The translations under genes were made by a program, and so were the position numbers. A stretch of DNA of 35,603 bases from Humibacillus sp. (GTDB taxonomy: Bacteria > Actinomycetota > Actinomycetes > Actinomycetales > Dermatophilaceae), in contig JAKDLG010000035.1 of assembly GCA_030452985.1 (NCBI GenBank), positions 1-35,603 on the forward strand, read 5' to 3'. This document shows positions 33,078 through 35,603 of the stretch, in pieces; positions within the stretch are counted from its first letter, which is position 1, and every line of letters starts with the position of its first letter. Under the pieces are notes generated by a model. The model saw nothing but the letters and a program-made list of their open reading frames with translations, ran no database searches and was not told the DNA's origin.

Positions 33078-33880
33078 CCACCCGACCCGCGCAGAGCCCG
33101 TTCACCCTCGCCGTCAGCGCCGAGATGGTCTTCGTGGATCTCCCCTTCGCCGAGCGGGTGCGTCGCATTCACGGTCTCGGCTTCCAGGTCGAGATCTGGG
33201 ACTGGACCAAGCACGACATCGACGAGCTGGTGGCCCTGCGCGACGACGGGGTCGTCTACTCGTCGATGACCGGCTACGTACGCGGCCGACTGTCGGATGC
33301 CGAAGGCGTCGACGAGCTGCTGGCCACCGCCGCCGAGTCGGTGCCGGTCGCCCACCGGCTCGGCATCCCACGGCTCAACCTGCACGGCACCGGACTCGAC
33401 GGTCAGGGCCTGCCGGTGCGACCCGAGCCGGTCGCGACCGGAGAGATGTGGCTGACGGCGCGCCAGGCCCTGGCCCAGGTCGCCGAGCTGGGCCGGGGCG
33501 CGGGCGTGACGTTCGTGCTCGAGAACCTCAACACCGCGGTCGACCATCCCGGCGTGCCGTTCGCCACGGCGGCCGACTGTCTCGCGCTCGTGGAGTCGGT
33601 CGCCAGCCCGCACCTGTTGCTGATGCTCGACCTCTATCACGCTCAGATCGGCGAAGGGAACCTCATCGAACTGTGCCGCCGAGCGCTTCCGTACATCGGG
33701 GAGATCCAGGTGGCCGACGTGCCCGGCCGCTGCGAGCCGGGTACTGGTGAGATCGCCTATGGGGCGGTCGCTCGTGCCCTCGTCGAGATGGGGTACGCAG
33801 GCACGGTCGGGCTCGAGGCCTTCGCCTCGCGTGACCCCGTGGTGGCGCTCGAGCGGTTCCGGGCGGCCTTCACCCTCTGA
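33074..33880 (+). CDS. Hydroxypyruvate-isomerase-like TIM-barrel protein
   Basis: This 268-aa AP_endonuc_2-fold protein resembles the Hyi (hydroxypyruvate isomerase) family. Its motifs include VLENLNTAVDHPG (metal Glu), LMLDLYHAQIGEGNL (Asp and His ligands), EIQVADVPGRCEPGTGEIAY, highly characteristic of Hyi, and a final GLEAF with Glu. The length fits Hyi (about 260 aa). True hydroxypyruvate isomerases usually sit with glyoxylate carboligase and tartronate-semialdehyde reductase genes; here the partner is a Gfo/Idh oxidoreductase, so the substrate may be a keto-sugar or keto-polyol instead. It is translationally coupled to that gene by ATGA. Confidence 0.87.
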   Translation: MTTRPAQSPFTLAVSAEMVFVDLPFAERVRRIHGLGFQVEIWDWTKHDIDELVALRDDGVVYSSMTGYVRGRLSDAEGVDELLATAAESVPVAHRLGIPRLNLHGTGLDGQGLPVRPEPVATGEMWLTARQALAQVAELGRGAGVTFVLENLNTAVDHPGVPFATAADCLALVESVASPHLLLMLDLYHAQIGEGNLIELCRRALPYIGEIQVADVPGRCEPGTGEIAYGAVARALVEMGYAGTVGLEAFASRDPVVALERFRAAFTL

Positions 33881-33930
33881 CCTGACCTGACCTGACCTCT
33901 GACGTCTGACGTCTGACGTCTGATGTCTGA
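33874..33930 (+). repeat. Short tandem repeat array at the stop codon
   Basis: Starting with the last codons of the isomerase-like gene the DNA reads CCTCTGA, then three CCTGA units (33881-33895), then CCTCTGA, three exact CGTCTGA units (33903-33923) and TGTCTGA (33924-33930). It is a mixed 5/7-base microsatellite whose every unit contains TGA. Copy number is probably variable by slippage. Confidence 0.85.
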
Positions 33931-34040
33931 CCCAGCGTGAACCCCGACCCGACCAGGTCAAGGTCGATGCACGGGCTGGCTTTCACCACCGGAGCCGACC
34001 AAACGGCAACAGCGTCCAGGTTCGGCCAGCCACATGACCA

Positions 34041-34063
34041 CCCGCCTCAATCTGATGGGCGGG
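34041..34063 (+). terminator. Hairpin upstream of the deazaflavin-reductase gene
   Basis: CCCGCC (34041-34046) pairs with GGCGGG (34058-34063) over an 11-base loop. It may terminate transcription from the Gfo/Idh-isomerase operon just before the next promoter. The stem is only six base pairs. Confidence 0.35.
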
Positions 34064-34069
34064 CGAGCC

Positions 34070-34075
34070 TACGCT
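34070..34075 (+). promoter_or_regulatory. -10 box for a leaderless reductase gene
   Basis: TACGCT is followed by TGCCGG and ATG at 34082, the leaderless layout. It explains the missing ribosome-binding site and favours ATG 34082 over the upstream in-frame ATG at 34034. Confidence 0.55.
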
Positions 34076-34081
34076 TGCCGG

Positions 34082-34486
34082 ATGAGTGACTGGAACGACA
34101 AGATCATCGCGGAGTTCCGGGCCAACGGCGGCAAGGTGGGCGGCAACTTCGAGGGTGCCCCGCTCTTGCTGCTGCACACCACCGGAGCCAAGACCGGGCA
34201 GGAACGTGTCAACCCGATGATGTTCCAGGCCGTCCCCGACGGCTGGGCGGTCTTCGCCTCCTATGGCGGGATGAACGTCAACCCGGCGTGGTACCACAAC
34301 CTGAGGGCCAACCCCGTGGCTTCCATCGAGGTCGGAACCGTCACGATCGAGGTGGCAGCGCGCGAACTGAGCCCCGCCGAGCGTGAGCCGGTGTGGCAAC
34401 GGCAGAAGCAGCGGTACCCGGGCTTCACCGACTACGAGCAGAAGACCGACCGGGTCATCCCCGTGATGCTGCTGACCCGACGCTGA
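34082..34486 (+). CDS. Deazaflavin (F420)-dependent nitroreductase-family protein
   Basis: This 134-aa protein is a small split-barrel protein of the Ddn / F420H2-dependent oxidoreductase family (FDOR), found mostly in actinobacteria and chloroflexi. The family motif is LLLLHTTGAKTGQERVNPMMF (about residues 28-48), followed by GWAVFASYGGMNVNPAWYHNL and a final VIPVMLLTRR. These segments normally contact the deazaflavin phosphate and the substrate. It has its own leaderless start and no functional link to the inositol genes that I can see. Family members reduce quinones and various xenobiotics; the substrate here is unknown. It supports an organism that makes cofactor F420. Confidence 0.9.
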   Translation: MSDWNDKIIAEFRANGGKVGGNFEGAPLLLLHTTGAKTGQERVNPMMFQAVPDGWAVFASYGGMNVNPAWYHNLRANPVASIEVGTVTIEVAARELSPAEREPVWQRQKQRYPGFTDYEQKTDRVIPVMLLTRR

Positions 34487-34506
34487 CCCCCTCCCCAGGT
34501 GACCGG

Positions 34507-34641
34507 CCCGGTGAGAACGGTCAGGTCGTCGCTCACCGTCCGGTCGCCCACGGCCACGTTCTCCTCGAGGTGGGTTGCCGACGAGGTCCCGGGGATCGGC
34601 GACAGGCTGATGGCGCGAGCGAGTAGCCACGCCGTCAGAAC
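34507..34641 (-). pseudogene. Aldo/keto reductase C-terminal remnant
   Basis: The minus strand between the reductase and the SCO6745-like gene encodes VLTAWLLARAISLSPIPGTS and then SATHLEENVAVGDRTVSDDL through LTVLTG. This matches the C-terminal end of aldo/keto reductases, where the pattern is AWLLA...PIPGTS...HLEENV...LS..DL..L. No start codon, barrel or catalytic Tyr/Lys is present; the frame begins directly after the in-frame stop of the upstream gene. It is a decayed fragment left by deletion of the rest of the gene. Confidence 0.8.
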
Positions 34642-34683
34642 TCGGGGCGCGGGCAGACCGAGCCGCGTCGAGCGCCGAAAGTC

Positions 34684-35535
34684 TCAGCCGCGGGAGCTGA
34701 TCCAGTCGGGCAGGATGCCGCTCGACAGCGCCGCCTGTCGCAGCGGCGTGGCCAGCTCGAGCACCCGACGCGTGCCGTCGAGGCCGAGGTGGCGCCACCC
34801 CTCGAGCGCGAGCCGGTCGGTTTCGCGCTCGAGCCCGCGTCGGAAGGCCATGCCCTCCTCGGTCAGAGCATCATCAGCGACCAGGCCACGGGCGGTCAGT
34901 CGTTCGGTGCCGGCGTTCCACTCCTCGTCGGTCCAGCCTCGCGTCTCACGCAGGAAGGGGGTGTTGCCCGCGAACAGCCCTCCGAGCACGAGCGACTCGA
35001 CCGGATCGAGCCCGGCGCGCAGCAGCACGGCGACGTGCCCGTCGCCCCGGTGCTCACGGATCAGTGTCGTCGCGTGCCACAGCGCGAGGCGCGGTTCGTC
35101 GGGCCACGTGAGACCGGCGTGAGCGGCATACAGGGGCCGGCCGGGGGAGGTGAGCCCGTCGCACACGGTGCGCACCAGCGCGAGCAGCTCGGTCACGTCG
35201 GTGTCAGCGATGACGCGTTCGAGCACGGTGCTCATCGCGTCGCGGCGGGCCTGCTGGACCTGCTCCGGCGAGGCCACCTCCCACGCAGCGGGCAACGCCT
35301 TGCGGTGCAGCCACGGAGCGAAGACGTAGAAGGTCGCGATCGGCACCTCGGGCCCCACCGCCCCGTAGGCCGCCGAACGGGCCACGAAGTAGCTGAGCCG
35401 GGGGCGCAGCCCCAGGGCGACGTAGGCGTCGCGGACCTCGTCGGCGAAGTAGCCGAGCACATGCACTGCCTCGAGGGCGCCCCAGGCCTTGCGGGAGGTT
35501 TTGGTCAGCTCGAGAGTGTCGCCGGTGTCAGTCAC
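34684..35535 (-). CDS. SCO6745-like protein of unknown function
   Basis: This 283-aa cytoplasmic protein resembles the actinobacterial family named after SCO6745. I choose GTG 35535 because TAGGGT lies seven bases upstream; a longer frame runs to the edge of the window. Visible segments include ALEAVHVLGYFADEVRDAY near the start, a helical middle rich in Leu and Arg, and TRGWTDEEWNAGTERLTARG followed by LTEEGMAFRRGLERETDRLA. The last part looks like a winged-helix (MarR-like) fold found at the C-terminus of this family. No enzyme motif is recognisable. An aldo/keto reductase remnant lies directly downstream. Confidence 0.8.
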   Translation of the reverse strand: MTDTGDTLELTKTSRKAWGALEAVHVLGYFADEVRDAYVALGLRPRLSYFVARSAAYGAVGPEVPIATFYVFAPWLHRKALPAAWEVASPEQVQQARRDAMSTVLERVIADTDVTELLALVRTVCDGLTSPGRPLYAAHAGLTWPDEPRLALWHATTLIREHRGDGHVAVLLRAGLDPVESLVLGGLFAGNTPFLRETRGWTDEEWNAGTERLTARGLVADDALTEEGMAFRRGLERETDRLALEGWRHLGLDGTRRVLELATPLRQAALSSGILPDWISSRG

Positions 35536-35542
35536 GCTTCGC

Positions 35543-35548
35543 ACCCTA
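35543..35548 (-). promoter_or_regulatory. -10 box for the leaderless SCO6745-like gene
   Basis: On the minus strand TAGGGT (35548-35543) is followed by seven bases and GTG at 35535. It is one of six such arrangements in the window. Upstream of it, to the window end, I see only pyrimidine-rich sequence. Confidence 0.5.
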
Positions 35549-35603
35549 CGCGGGCTCCCCTCCCCACCCCTCCCCCGCGGTTCGAGGTATTCCGCGATCA
35601 CCG

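Noticed and set aside
33874-33930. Possible CRISPR array
   Set aside because: The units are 5-7 bases with no spacers, and there are no cas genes. It is a microsatellite.
34499-35122. 207-codon plus-strand frame
   Set aside because: It is antisense to the SCO6745-like gene and the aldo/keto reductase remnant, Arg/Ser-rich, without a motif.

Overview
The window is very GC-rich. Most genes overlap their neighbour by 1-4 bases (ATGA, GTGA, TGATG), GTG starts are common, and several genes look leaderless, with a TANNNT box 6-7 bases before the start codon. Together with an F420/deazaflavin-type reductase and an inositol locus of actinobacterial type, this points to an actinomycete, probably of the order Micrococcales. 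The taxonomic placement is inference. I see no rRNA, tRNA, IS element or CRISPR array, and no gene-free stretch longer than 300 bases.

Layout. (1) 0.1-4.1 kb: a two-component system (NarL/LuxR-type regulator and HisKA_3 kinase) diverges from a BcrA/NatA-like ABC exporter; a perfect 18-bp palindrome with extra half-sites lies between them. (2) 4.2-6.4 kb: housekeeping genes, yggS (PLP homeostasis) divergent from serS. (3) 6.3-10.6 kb, minus strand: a GntR/UTRA regulator, then an operon for a monosaccharide/polyol ABC importer (lipoprotein, permease, single-domain ATPase) ending in a universal stress protein. (4) 10.9-20.5 kb, plus strand: inositol cluster 1 (IolG-like dehydrogenase, iolC, class I aldolase, iolB, iolD, a 31-codon ORF, mmsA, a Gfo/Idh oxidoreductase, iolG). 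(5) 20.6-23.0 kb: a phytanoyl-CoA-dioxygenase-family enzyme divergent from a LacI regulator, with an 18-bp operator-like palindrome between them. (6) 23.1-30.9 kb: inositol cluster 2 (iolE-like, iolC2, aldolase 2, iolB2, Gfo/Idh, iolD2, LacI). (7) 30.9-33.9 kb: a third LacI gene divergent from a two-gene module (Gfo/Idh plus hydroxypyruvate-isomerase-like TIM barrel), with a textbook LacI palindrome over the promoter. (8) 34-35.6 kb: a deazaflavin-type reductase, a decayed aldo/keto reductase C-terminus, and an SCO6745-like protein.

How the genes fit together. The importer and cluster 1 can take up inositol, oxidise it to 2-keto-inositol (IolG), and, after dehydration (IolE), hydrolyse, isomerise, phosphorylate and cleave it (IolD, IolB, IolC, aldolase) to dihydroxyacetone phosphate and malonate semialdehyde; MmsA turns the latter into acetyl-CoA. 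Cluster 1 has no iolE. Cluster 2 repeats iolC, aldolase, iolB and iolD, adds the only iolE-like gene, and lacks mmsA. The clusters are therefore complementary as well as redundant, and appear to be under different regulators (GntR by the importer; LacI proteins around cluster 2). The dioxygenase and the extra Gfo/Idh and isomerase genes suggest that cluster 2 may feed modified or stereoisomeric inositols into the pathway; that is a hypothesis.
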